Assembly: GCA_964020085.1 (NCBI GenBank)
Contig: OZ026595.1
Coordinates: forward strand, 20,638,653-20,702,652
Reading direction: 5' to 3'
Source: Micromussa lordhowensis
Taxonomy: Eukaryota > Cnidaria > Anthozoa > Scleractinia > Lobophylliidae
Length of the DNA: 64,000 bases
The position numbers were made by a program, and so were the translations under genes. The notes under the pieces are model-generated. The model saw only the letters and a program-made list of their open reading frames with translations, did no database searches and was not told where the DNA came from. Below are positions 1 to 12,400 of the stretch, one piece after another (position 1 is the stretch's first letter; each line of letters starts with the position of its first letter).

Positions 1-29
1 AATGCCACTGTAGTAATCAAAGGAAAGGT

Positions 30-215
30 TCAGTGCTTAATGGTTAGTATCTTGACTTGGACTCTCAATCCCATACAGTCACTGTGATGTCATCTTGGGC
101 CAGACACTCAGCTCCTCACAGAGCATTTCTCCAAGCAGTACAAATAGATGCTGGTGAACTAAAAGCTGGGAGGGGTGTAACCCTGTGATGGACTAGCATC
201 CCATCCAGGGGGAGA
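30..215 (+). repeat. SINE-like dispersed repeat
   Basis: The 5' part has a tRNA-like promoter pattern: an A-box-like TTAATGGTTAGTATC followed by CTCTCAATCCCA in the B-box place. The 3' part contains CCTGTGATGGACTAGCATCC, which resembles tails I remember from animal SINE/LINE families. It lies left of the last PDCD11 exon visible here. Family assignment is inference. Confidence 0.45.
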
Positions 216-476
216 GAGAGAAATACTCCTACAGTAGTCACTGACTACAGATACATGTACCATAAGCACCAGCCTGACAGACTACTAGGTGTGTGTGCAG
301 ATTTTATTCTGGCAGCTTTACAGCAATCATGACTCAGTTACTTATACTCCTGACAAATTTGTGTTCAATTTTCTTCTTATATCTGATTTAGGAGATCACG
401 ACAGACAGTCTAGGGACAACCCAGGCAGGTTGGTAGATTTGCCTGAAGACAAACCAATAATGCAAAACAAACTTAC

Positions 477-3400
477 ATGAGTAAATCCAAGAATACCATC
501 AGACAACCTCAATAGCAGACCCAGTCCCTGATCCACCCTGCTAACAGCAGCATCATCAACGACATCTCCAACTGACCAATGACCAAAGCTGGCAGCTTTG
601 TTGAAAATGACATTCTCTTGAAGGCTTAGTCCAACTGTCTTGGTATTCACATTTGCATACAGCAGACGACATGTAACCTACAAACATTATAGAGAAAACA
701 GTTCAGCATTACTGTACATGTAAACTGATAGATTCTTACAATTCCAAGGACCTACTGTAAATCACACATTTCAAGCCAAATAAAGCCCCATAATTTGACT
801 GTTCTTTAATCAGATTATCTGCCCACAATCTCAAGCACATATTTGATTTTTTTTTTATATTAGCACATATTTGATATGATAGTATACATGTGGACATGTA
901 TTTGTTTAATAATTTTGCAAACTTCAGATACATGTTTGAATTAACCCATTGACTTCTGGAGCTTTTTGCCAAAAACGCATTTTTTCTGACATTTTGGAGA
1001 TTTTCAGCCTGGATATGGGCCAAATTAGCGCCAATCTACTCAAGAAGGTATTTGCAATATAATAACATACATGTACCTTTCTTTCCACTAGCATCGTGTA
1101 TTTCAACATTTTTTGCTCAGGCAAGCACAGTAATGAGAATTTAGAATGTTTGGACAAGAAAGTGACCTAACTTTTTAGGCTTTTTGTTTTCTTATTATTT
1201 TTTGCCTTTTCTTTTCCTCCTTTTCTTGTCTTTTTGCTGCAGTGATTGATGTTTTACTGGGCTTGTTTCCACTTCAAAAATTTCTGAGATATCATCATGA
1301 AGACCGGCAATTTTTACCATGGAGTAGCCAAGTGTAGTCACAGGAAATTTTGCTGCAAGTTTTTCACTCAAATTTTGGAGCATTTTCACACATAATTATT
1401 TCGAGCTACATTGAGCTGATCACTCTGATCTGGGTGTCACTGGAAAGATCTTTTCCTCCTGCAGAACTTGAGCATAGAATGATGATGCCAATTTTAGTCA
1501 AAGGTGATGATGTCAGAAGTGGAACAAAGACCAAATCTCATCATGGCCAATTACAGGTGGCATGGGAGTCAATTGGTTAACAAGTAAAGTGTAATATGGA
1601 CAGTTTCAAGTGCAGGATATATGCACAGTGGAACCTCCCTCCACTAACGACCACCTCTCTACAATGGCTACATGTACATGTGCCACTCTATAACAGTCAC
1701 TTTTTGGGTCCCAGTGGACAGTCAATACATTCTCATATTAACCTACTGTACATGTATCTACAATGGCCACCTCTCCACAATGGCAAATTAATCATTAAAA
1801 GGCATCCCGACTGTTAAAATAATCTCTTGACAACGGCCAGTCAATCAGTGACTGACGAACAGTGTATACAAAACTCTATTGTTTTATTGTAAAAGGTCAC
1901 CAAACTAGCTCCATACCACACTTTTTTGGTCTGTTTAGTTTTTGGTTTGTTTCTATCTAGTTTCTGTTTCACTGAATCCACATATACCGGGTAGATTTCG
2001 TTGTGATACTTACAGTTTATATACTAAAATACATGTAAGCATTTTGTGGGGGAACAGACATGTTACACCCCCTAAAAATCAGGTGCCATGTTATACCCCT
2101 ATCCCCCCACAACAGCCAACCCTCTACAACAGCCACTTTCCTCTGTCCCCAAGGTGGCCATTGCGGAGAGGTTCAACTGTAATTACCATGACATTAATTT
2201 TCCAATAAGTACAATCAATATTAAGTGGATTCAAAACACTTCTCTGATCCATCTGCCTTGTGACCTTATCCAATTTTGAAACTACATATATTTTTCCTCA
2301 TCCAGTCATTTCCAAATTGGACAGCATGTACATGTACATGTAGTTCTATTGCATACTCTAGATATTATTGATAATTTGTAATACCTTTGTCTTTTTTGGA
2401 TAGGTTGTTGCCAAGTCTTGTCCATCTCCACCACAATTTGGCAAATGAAAGACATCTGCAGATCCTTCAAATCCCCCAAGGAAATTTAGGATTAGACCAC
2501 TATGAGTTGCCTGATTTGAAAATAAAAGAAAATAATTAGTCAGAGTCTATGTCGTATGTCAAAATGAAATTCAGGTTAAAATGAAAGTCGTTTGTCTCTT
2601 AACCCTAATTATCCATGGATCATGAATAATTAGGGTTAGAAGACAAAGGAAATTGGGAATCAAACTAGGTTAAATTTTAACCGGAATTTCATTTGACCTA
2701 CATCATATGTTTAAATGCTACTGTACATGTATATACAACTTATGCCATAGCACAAATCTGTAATTTTTATACCTCTTACTAACACAGTTTGAGGTCAATA
2801 CTGAAAATTGAGACCAAGTTTTCCCCCTTCGATTGATGGCCAGTTCATAAAGCGTGCAGGCCATAGATGGCAGGGGAAATTATGAGTCATCCTAGCAGGC
2901 AAAAAATTAAATATTAATAACAACTAATCAATTAATTTTCACCTGAGTCACAGATGCCTTAACCAGCATGCCAGGAAGAAGAGCTGAGAATTTTAACTTC
3001 ATATCTTCTTTTATCTACAAGAAAGATCACCTCACAATTTAAATAATTTTTAAAAGAGGAATGTACTTAAGGGCAGTTGGCTAGTTGCCATAGTAAGATC
3101 AAGATCCAGATGTCAAGAAATCAAGAGTTGACAGGAATGGACCTGCTATGCTACATACATGACTTTTTTTCAAACTATTGGCCTAGAAAGTGACCTACAT
3201 CTTTAGACTTTCTGGTTCGTCTATTTTGGTTTTGTGTTGTACAATGTACCTTGCAAGAAAATGGTTTCCTGCATACCAACAACAACTACAACAACAACAA
3301 CCACAACCATTTTATTTTGCTAGATTTACAGGAAAAAAAAGAGAATAAATCATGGTATACATACAATTAACGTAATTAGGCAAAAAAAAAAACTACTCAG

Positions 3401-6400
3401 AGTGGTTAGAAAACTAATCAAGCTGAGTAAATAGAAAAAATAAATGTTTTATCTTGGTTGCAATATGCCATATGATAAATCCTGTAAATTATTGACCAAA
3501 CTTGTTCATTCAAGATGGCTATATTTTGACCTCGATCCTTTTTATCTGTTGATGAACCTCAACTGCAACTTGCTCTGTAAACACACAAAAGAATCTTGGC
3601 CAATATCCAGCCATCTTGACCTCACACTTAGTCAAGAACCACATGCACGGTATGCATGTGTATTAAAGAAAGTCATGTATACAGTTGTATAAAACATACC
3701 AGTGCATCCTGAATCAAATCTTTGTCCACACTAACTGTTATAATCCTCTGGTCCTCGGCCACAGACTTAACCAACAAGCACAAGGAATGCCCTTCTTGAA
3801 ACTCTGGAGAAAAACCCCATCACTTAAATTTATTGCTAGATCATTCTTATATAATTATATATAATCACATGAACATATAAATTGTGTTTAGTTCTTCTAT
3901 AATAATAAAAGCCTACATGTATTGTTAACTCCATACCTCTATTCAGTTTGCTTTTTGGCAAAAAAGCTCTTGTGTTCTCAATGCCAAATGATATAAGATA
4001 GCCATGGTCTTCAACACTATTTACATAACCTGGAAGGACCTAAAAAAAAGTGTAATAATAATTTCACTATTTATTTGTCTTATTAACTTCATGTAGTTTT
4101 TAAACTGTTTATGAATAATATTTACTCTGGTCAATCTTGACGACATCACCAAGATTTGGTGACCTCGCTGAGATTGAGGAAGGTTAGCAAGGGTTTGTCA
4201 CAATACATGTACATTGTACATGTAGTATGTACAGCAATTAAACGATTTTCTCAGTGGTGTAACTCCAGCAGTTTGTTTAACAATAAATGACAATGTTGAT
4301 AAAATCCCTTATGCTAACTACATGTACATGTACAGTGTATGATATGCTGTAACTATATACGTATGATAATTATGCTGTAACTGTATGAAAGACAACTAAT
4401 TGTTTTTTAATTCTTCTCCCTACCATTCCCGGCTTCAGAGATGACTTGCCGAGCCCACTGTTAACATCTTTAGGATCCAAAGATAATTTGATTTTCTTTT
4501 GTCCAGGCTTGGAACCTTCCAGTTCCAACACAGAACACTGCACCAGTGTTCCAACAGTGAAAAATTTGGCAAGCTCTGGAAAACTAGTTGTCTGCAAACA
4601 CAATACAGAAATATCAGGATCACATTTGAGCCAGAACATTATCTTGCTTTATACTTGCTTTATGAAACATATCCAGCTGCATGTAATCATCACTGTTCTC
4701 CGGAAGTCTAGAAGTACAAATCTGCACACAATTGTACACATCTACATGCGGTGCCTGTAGCTATGGAGAGTTCAACTTATACTGTAAGATTAAGACTATT
4801 GCTATATTAAGATTATGTTGCTCAGCTCTATACAAACACAATAATCGATTACATGTATCTCTTGTAATTCTGCTTACATGTATATCAGTTTCTGTGCAGA
4901 GTATTAATTAACAAGAGATTATGTCACTACCCCAGGATAAGATAATGACAAGATTTCATTTATTTCTCAGACACTGTACATGTATAACCATTATGATCAA
5001 GACAGAATGAAAGGCTCATGCCATATAATGATATTATAATGATGTACATGTATGGTTATAAAATTATATAATACAGTGTACCTTTGCATGTAAGCCTAGG
5101 ACTCCAAAGAGAAATTACAATGAAGCAGTAAAAAAAACCTTCCTGGCTAGTATTCGTTCTGGTCTGATTGAACATCATTATTGATTCATCATGTTGCCGT
5201 GCATATTAACTTTCAAAAACTTATTCTAAACTAACAAACTCAAGATTATTTCTTGCCTCTGTATCTTTACTGTCTGCATCGTCAGTCTGTAACACCTCCT
5301 TTAATCTTTCAGTGATCTTCTCATTTATGTGCATAATGTGAACAAATCCACTCAGTCCATTTGGCAGGCTGATAGCCATGTCATACTCATTCACTTCACG
5401 TATTGCTCCCAAAATTTTCATCCCCACATAGAGTTTCTGTTGGGAATTAAGTCAGTGTTAATTAAAAGGAAGCGTTGTAATATCAAGGGAGGAGGGATCA
5501 GCTTTGGCTAGACTTCATCTTAACTGGCAACAGGAACAACATCATTAATAAACAAATGTCCTTGGTCAAAAGTGGTTAGCACATCTACAGTATTATGCCA
5601 GTACAGTGCAAGAGTAGTACACGTACAATGTTTAGTTGATGTACATGTGGCTGACCTCACCCCTTCAAGTAATCAATACATGGTACAGACATGCACTGAC
5701 AAAGATAACATGCTAAATTGTTAACTTTACAGTAGGTTGAAACATCTTTAGTGAATGGATTTTCAAAGAAGTTCCGATCATATCCAAAGATGTATGGACA
5801 TAATTTCCAAGGACATTCCCAAGATTTATAAAGAAGTGTCAAGCATTTTCTGGTCCCCATCCCAGGATGTGTTTCATCAAACATAACATGGTCACCAGAC
5901 ATTTCCCTTTCAATAACATGCAGACTCTAAAATTCAAAGCTCAACTGACAAATGTGCCACCGTCAATCAAATGTTCCGCAACTCCTCCCAGCCTCCAACT
6001 ACTGCCGAGCATGTGGTAATCAAACCAAATCATTTAGCACAGTTCAGACAACATAAGGGGTATAGAATGGTAAATCCGAGACTTTGCGAGACTGCGAGAC
6101 CCGTGTTTAAAAATCCGAGACCGAGACTCAAAGGTTTAGATCGAATTCGAGCCCGAGACTTTACCTGTAAAAAATCCGAGCCCGAGACTCAAAAAGCTTC
6201 TAAGTAGATCTAAGTGTTGAAAATATTTCGAGTTTATGGTATGCAAAATGACAAAACATTTCAACGGAAGGTATTAAACGGAAGGCCGCTAACGTGCGTT
6301 ACACAAAAGAGCTACAAAGTAACCCTATCGTGCGTTACACATAAGTAACCATATACAATTCGATCGTTAGCTATCGTTGTTACTGATTAATTTTATTAGC

Positions 6401-9400
6401 CCCGAACACAAACATAATAAATTTATAATTTAAATTAAACAAAGGCCTTTTGAATGTTAACATGCCATGTGAGCTCACATAAGGTTCACGTGGCTTCTCC
6501 AACAGAAGGTAGCAAAAGAAGCTAGAAGAACAGAAACTGGCAGAATGCGGACACGCCAGGAAATCGGGCTCGATTCATAACAACTTTAGTGTACTGTTTT
6601 TGAGATCGATTGGCTTTTAATGTAATTCACTGAGTTTTTAACATGGGAGAAGCATTGGAAAAAGAAGAGGATTGGCCTGAGAATGTTTTTCGAAAGCGGC
6701 GAAAGCGAAAATGTAAGTTCAATGCTTTCTGTTTTAGTAGAGCTGCTTATGTTTTTATGTACGTTGTTTGTTCATTTGCACGAACCAGTCAAACGTAGCC
6801 TACTCTGTGTATCACACCTATGGTTATCGAAGTTTGAATTAGTCCATGGATTCATTTCATTAATTGGTAGCTATCGGTAAATATCAGTATTTCCAAGTCC
6901 TTATGCCTGCTCACTGATCTGCCAAGGCGCCCACAGAGGCCCATTGTCAACTATTGTTCCTGGAATGTAACACTAACAGCTTGGTACGAGCGGCAACATC
7001 CGTTTTTTTGATGGAGCGCTGTGTTTTCTTCCTTAGTTTTACACTAGAAAACGCGTCACATTAAAACGTATTTGCTAGAGTTGTTTCACCATTACGACCC
7101 TTCATTGTCGTTTTTGACTGAAAATAAAAATAAAGCAAAGATGAGTGACTGGAAAAGACAGTGTGCATCAAGAGTTACCTTTGAGTTGCCCCTGGGGTGG
7201 GCAATTACTCATACCAGAAAGCGGAATGTAAGTTGTGATGTAACAGATTTCATGCTCTAAAATGGATGAATTGCATATTTCTAACCTCGAAAATAAATAA
7301 TAATACTAATAATACTAATGATAATAGGGCTTACTCATCTCTGTCCAAGGAACTGTCAGCTGTTATCACCGACATGGCATTGAGAGGTAGAGACATGATG
7401 GACACTAGCTATGTGGCCGAATGCAATTCAAAAGCAGTGGCAAACATCATCCAGCGTATGAAATACTTGGTTCATACGTTAGTACCAGAAATGTTCTGGA
7501 AGGAGTACGGTAATAATAAGGAGGGTGTTTTGGAGCATCCCATTTCTGTTTCCACTGGTGGTTTTGGATCCATGTTCTTGGCTGACTTTACTGCTGCTAC
7601 CTTAGTCAAGGCCCGACTTCACAACCCAGTTGACGTTCAAGTTCTCTCTCGTACTGTTACAAGGCCTACGTGTGTTCACTATAAGAAAGGTGTGGTGTTC
7701 GTTGCTGAAGAGACCGCCGTGCTGTACTTAGACGTTGGCAACGTTGTGAGACTAAACCCAAAGGTTCTGCGAAAGGCACAGCTTGAGTCTGAGCTACAGA
7801 AAAGAAACCTCATTGGTGGTGGGGACAAACTAGCAGTTGCTGAAATGCGATCAAAATTAACACTGTGGCTCAAAAGTAACACTCCACAAACGAAACGAGA
7901 TGATGGGCTCCAACCATTACTCGATGGAATTAGTCCATTGGCTCTAACGTCGAATGAGGAAAGAAGTATCCTGTTCGTTTCCCAGCGCGATTCTTCGACG
8001 ATCCTTAAGGTTTTAGTTACTTGCAATGGTGCGTGCCTTACTGGAAATGCTGACCTCTTCGTCACTCTTCCTGGAAGGGCGTGTTGCACTGGTCTTGCTT
8101 ACAGAGAAGAGACAAAAGATCTTTATGTGGCGGAATTTACATGATCCACGCAGCCATGGAAGCGGGTGAGCCATCATACATCAAGATTTTTATTAATAAT
8201 CTCGTGACCTATAAGAGTGTACGATGTGACAACCACTTCATCGGGAGAGGTGTTCTTTACTGATGTAGATAAGCGGCAGATTGGAGAGGTAGTCGAGGGA
8301 GGTGAGGTGAAATATGTTGTGGGATCTGGAAGAGATGAAACACGTGACGGTTGCCAAGAAAGTGCCTCCTTTGTGCAACCCACTGGCCTGTGCTCGGAGG
8401 GAGATTCAATTTATGTAACCGACACTGGGGCTGGTGCCTTAAAATTGATAACACCTACCAAACCATTAGCTAAGTTCTTAGAAAATGTCAGTGTCCTTTA
8501 TTCTTCTCATGGAATCCACTGTCCTACGCCCTCAGTTGACAGCTGCATTAGTTCCCTTGAAAAAGCAACAGCGTATTTCGAGAAGGCTGTCGAGGATGCA
8601 AAAAGTAACTCTGGGGGAAGAAAAACAGTGGAAGGCCCGCATGGGGTTCCGTCTTCGAAGACAATTCGGAGTGTGCGGATGACGTTAGAGGCATTAAAGA
8701 AAATCAAGAAAGATATAAGTGTCGTAAATCCACTGTACGTGGCCCGAACTCAACCAAAGTCTCTGGTAACTCTTATTGTGGAGCACTTTAACTCAAAGAT
8801 GAGGGAGGTTTACGAGGTACCTACTGTGATACAGTTTGCATACCAGTTTCCAGAGGCAGTTGAAGAGACAGTGAAGAGAATCACCAAATGTGGTTTCAGT
8901 TACTTCACTAATAGAGAAAGCTATTACGAAGTTCCAGAGAACATGGTGTCGTTTGAGACGATGGCAAAAATACCACGACCGCCGAAGAGACCTGGAACTC
9001 AAGAAGATGTGCTCATTTTACGAAAATGGGCAAATGAATATGGAAAGGCAACTAGGCAATTAAGTGTCCGGGCAAAGTCAACTAAAGACAACCCGGGTAC
9101 TCTTCCTATATCAGCTTATGGTCGTCGCATGCTTGGCAGAAATCCACTGACCTCGATTGAAGAGATGCGTCAAAATATAAGGGCACAAGAAAATAATCCA
9201 ACAAACGAAGAAGCCGAGGAAGAAGCCGAAGAAGAAGCCGAGGAAGAAGCCGAGGAAGAAGAGCATGAGGATGCCAATGACATTCAGGAGAATTTTGATG
9301 GATCTGCTGACTTCTGCGAAGCAGAATCTAACGTGGTCATTGTCAAGGATTCTGTCATCCTAATTTCTCAAGATGACCGAGTGTCTGGCTCATTTTTATT

Positions 9401-12400
9401 CGGAACTCTAGTGCAGGATTGGAGACCAAGAACCATGGAGACAGCGAAGGCTCATGTTTATTCACCTGATGAAGAAGATTGTTTACTTTTTCACTACGAG
9501 TTCACTGGCTTGATTAGGAAAGAGAACATCGTACAGGAAGTAGCCATAACAAGTGACACGTGGTCTTATTTGGACGATGATTTTCACGTTGAAATAGCCG
9601 ACGAATTATATCATCATTGCTTGGCTCAGGTGTGCAACAAAAGCAACGCTGAGACACCGGAAAGTTTTCCTCAGTTCCCACAAGGAAAACTGATAAAGGC
9701 CGCACTCTTCGACTCCCTCACAGATTCCGGGAGTAAAACAAAAACATTTGTATAAAGCTTTGTAACTTCTACCCGCACTAGCACTATTTACAGCAAAACA
9801 ATTCCGCTATTGCAACTAAGACTCAACTAGGTAACCTGCAATATGTGGCCACAGATTGACAAACAGTCGACCAACCATACAGAGTAAGCAGTTACCTTCT
9901 TGAATACGACTCGTGGGACAAACGATGAACGATGTGTGTTATCTAAGGCTGTAAAATATAACTGGAGACTAGAAGGATGGCATTGGAGGCCACTGGTGAT
10001 TAAATATCTTTTCTACTTTAGTTTCTCTAAAACGTTGTTGTTACAAAATAGCTAAAAAATGTTCGCTTGGGCTGAGAGACAACTAGCAGCGTGGTTTCGT
10101 AGCTAAGGTCAAGATTTAACTACGATGGACAGACTGCAGCATTAGTTCGCGTTATCAGCAAAGCCTTGAACTAGGTAAGTAATAAAATAGGTAGTGTAGG
10201 TCTTCCTAATAACTGATTTACCTTAAATGTGTGCGGAAGTTGTGATTCGATTACGTGTTGCTTATGTGTCGCTGTTCACAGAAATAAACACAGCACCTAT
10301 TTTTCTTGCTCTTTGAACTGTGCGCTCCGTGCTAATATTGCTTAATATCGGGTGCAATTTTCGAGATTCTGAGATCCAAGTGATAAAAATTCGAGACTTC
10401 GAGACTGTTCAATGTGCAGCGAGCCCGAGATTCCGAGACTTTTGTTTAGAATGCCGAGATTTCGAGACTGGGCTGATATTTTCCGAGACGCATCGTTTTC
10501 TATTAACCATTCTATACCCCTAACATAGTCATAAGCTGGGAGGAGCTGCTGAACATTTGATTGATGGTGACGAAAAATGCACTTGTCGCAGTAAAATCAA
10601 ATAATCTGGGGAAGTGTAATGTCGTTTGAATGGCCTTTTTTCATCCATTGGTCCAAGTTTGGATTTTGAAAATATGTGCGATAAGGCTGTAATACATGTA
10701 CATGTAGTTCAGATCTTTTGGCTAGGTGTGAGGTATTGATCCTTAGGTATGGTTGTCGTAAGATTGAAGTTTTCAACCAGCAACTGTGAGACTCGTACCT
10801 ACATGTAAGGCACATGAGTTGGCAGGTACATGTATAAGAAATTAGCCAGCTCTGTTAGCTACACTGTACATGCGCAAGTACTATACATCCCTGCAGTACA
10901 GGGATGTACTGTACTTGCAAGCTCCAGGAAGAAAGATGCTTAATGGCCAAACAAACTTATCACAGTACAATACCTTGAATGTGAGAGGTTCCACATGTTT
11001 AAGTTTTGATTTCCCTTCTAATTCAACTTTGCCATTTAATTCATTTGCTGTGGCAGCAGTCTTCTTGGGTTTCTTCTTTTTCTCTTTGCTTTTAAACCCT
11101 TGTGGTTCTAAATCTGATGATGATTTCTGTAAGGAACAATTTAATTAATACGATCAGACCCTGGATTAACTAACCAAATTTTACTTGCATTTGGTATACA
11201 CAAATTTGTAAACTGTGCATGTCTGCAATAAGACTATCAATAGTTATAAGACTTCTGTTATAATGGTAATCATACATGTAGTAACATTTGTTTGAAGTAC
11301 AACGTAAATAGCTGAGTTACAGTAAACAATGAGAACAATCCACTCAACATAATTACCCCAAAGAGAACATCTCTCTCTGCTTCATGCTTGATTTTCCTCA
11401 CTTCAAGTGGACTCAAAGAAGAAGCTCCACCTCGTGGAAAGTCTTCCTCTTCAGCTTGCCTTGACTGAAACACACTGTTTGCATGGAATGGAGTGAAAAC
11501 CACAAGAAATGAAAATTTGTGACATGGATTGTTTACAAGACTATAGTCTAGAAGTGATTGTGAGAATAACCTACATGTACATTCACAATCACCACCAATA
11601 CATGCACAGTATATAATTTAAATTTTGATTAACCCCAATCCTAACTAAGAAATAGAAAACCAAGAACCTTAAACTCAACATTAACCACTACATGTATACG
11701 CTACATGTACTAAAATAATGTATAAGGGGGTCCCAAGGCTGATGCCTGACTGGTGCTTGGATATTCAATGGCCCTCAGACACAAGACTTGTTCTTGCCTC
11801 TCATTTTAGCCGGGATCCATGGCACATTCTCTATATGTACAACTACTGAAGAAATGTAACCTTAGATCTACAGTGTATGTTGTAGGTCAAAATGAAAATC
11901 CGGTTAAAGTGATTTTAACCAAGTTTGATTCTCCATTTCGTTTGTCTTCTAACCCCAATTATTCATGATCCTTGAATAATTGGGTTTTAAGAGACAAAGG
12001 AATTTCATTTTCACCTGAATTTCATTTTCACCTACAACATCTACATGTACATTGTATAGATGCAGACATTCTTTTAGTTTGTTACCCATTCCTCTCAAAA
12101 GAAACATCTGCGTGTCACTATGCTGACATGTATTTACGAGCACCAATAACAACATGCTTCCAAATGCTTGAATCCTGTGTCATAGGATGCGTGTGCCCTA
12201 GGATGATGTCACGCAACATGGCGGTCTTACTCCAGCTAATACACTGTCAAAACAAGGTATCCACTGACCAGTATCACGTGACCATATCATGGGCTCAAGT
12301 TTAAGGCTCACCGAGGTCACATGTGTTTTTTTAAGTTGGCTGCTGACCAAGTGCTCGTTTTCAATAGGCCATTTCCGAATTACCTTGAGCCTCTTTCTCA

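Larger units (their letters stand above)
5946..10588. repeat. Small hairpin element split by a later insertion
   Basis: The left arm (5958-5992, TCAATCAAATGTTC...CTCCTCCCAGC) is the reverse complement, with few mismatches, of the right arm (10535-10569, GCTGGGAGGAGCTGCTGAAC...). A weaker GACAA match extends both arms outwards. Removing 6056-10521 and one AACATA leaves one element of about 170 bp. The arms are therefore the two halves of an older fold-back element that received the 4.5-kb transposon. Only the outer ~110 and ~61 bp belong to this feature. Confidence 0.7.

Noticed and set aside
924..1389. Minus-strand ORFs left of PDCD11 exon 2510-2385
   Set aside because: They do not fit the S1-repeat pattern or splice phases; the sequence looks like a dispersed coral repeat in an intron.
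7679..8089. 136-codon minus-strand ORF inside the transposon gene
   Set aside because: It is the antisense shadow of the NHL/SAP-like coding exon.
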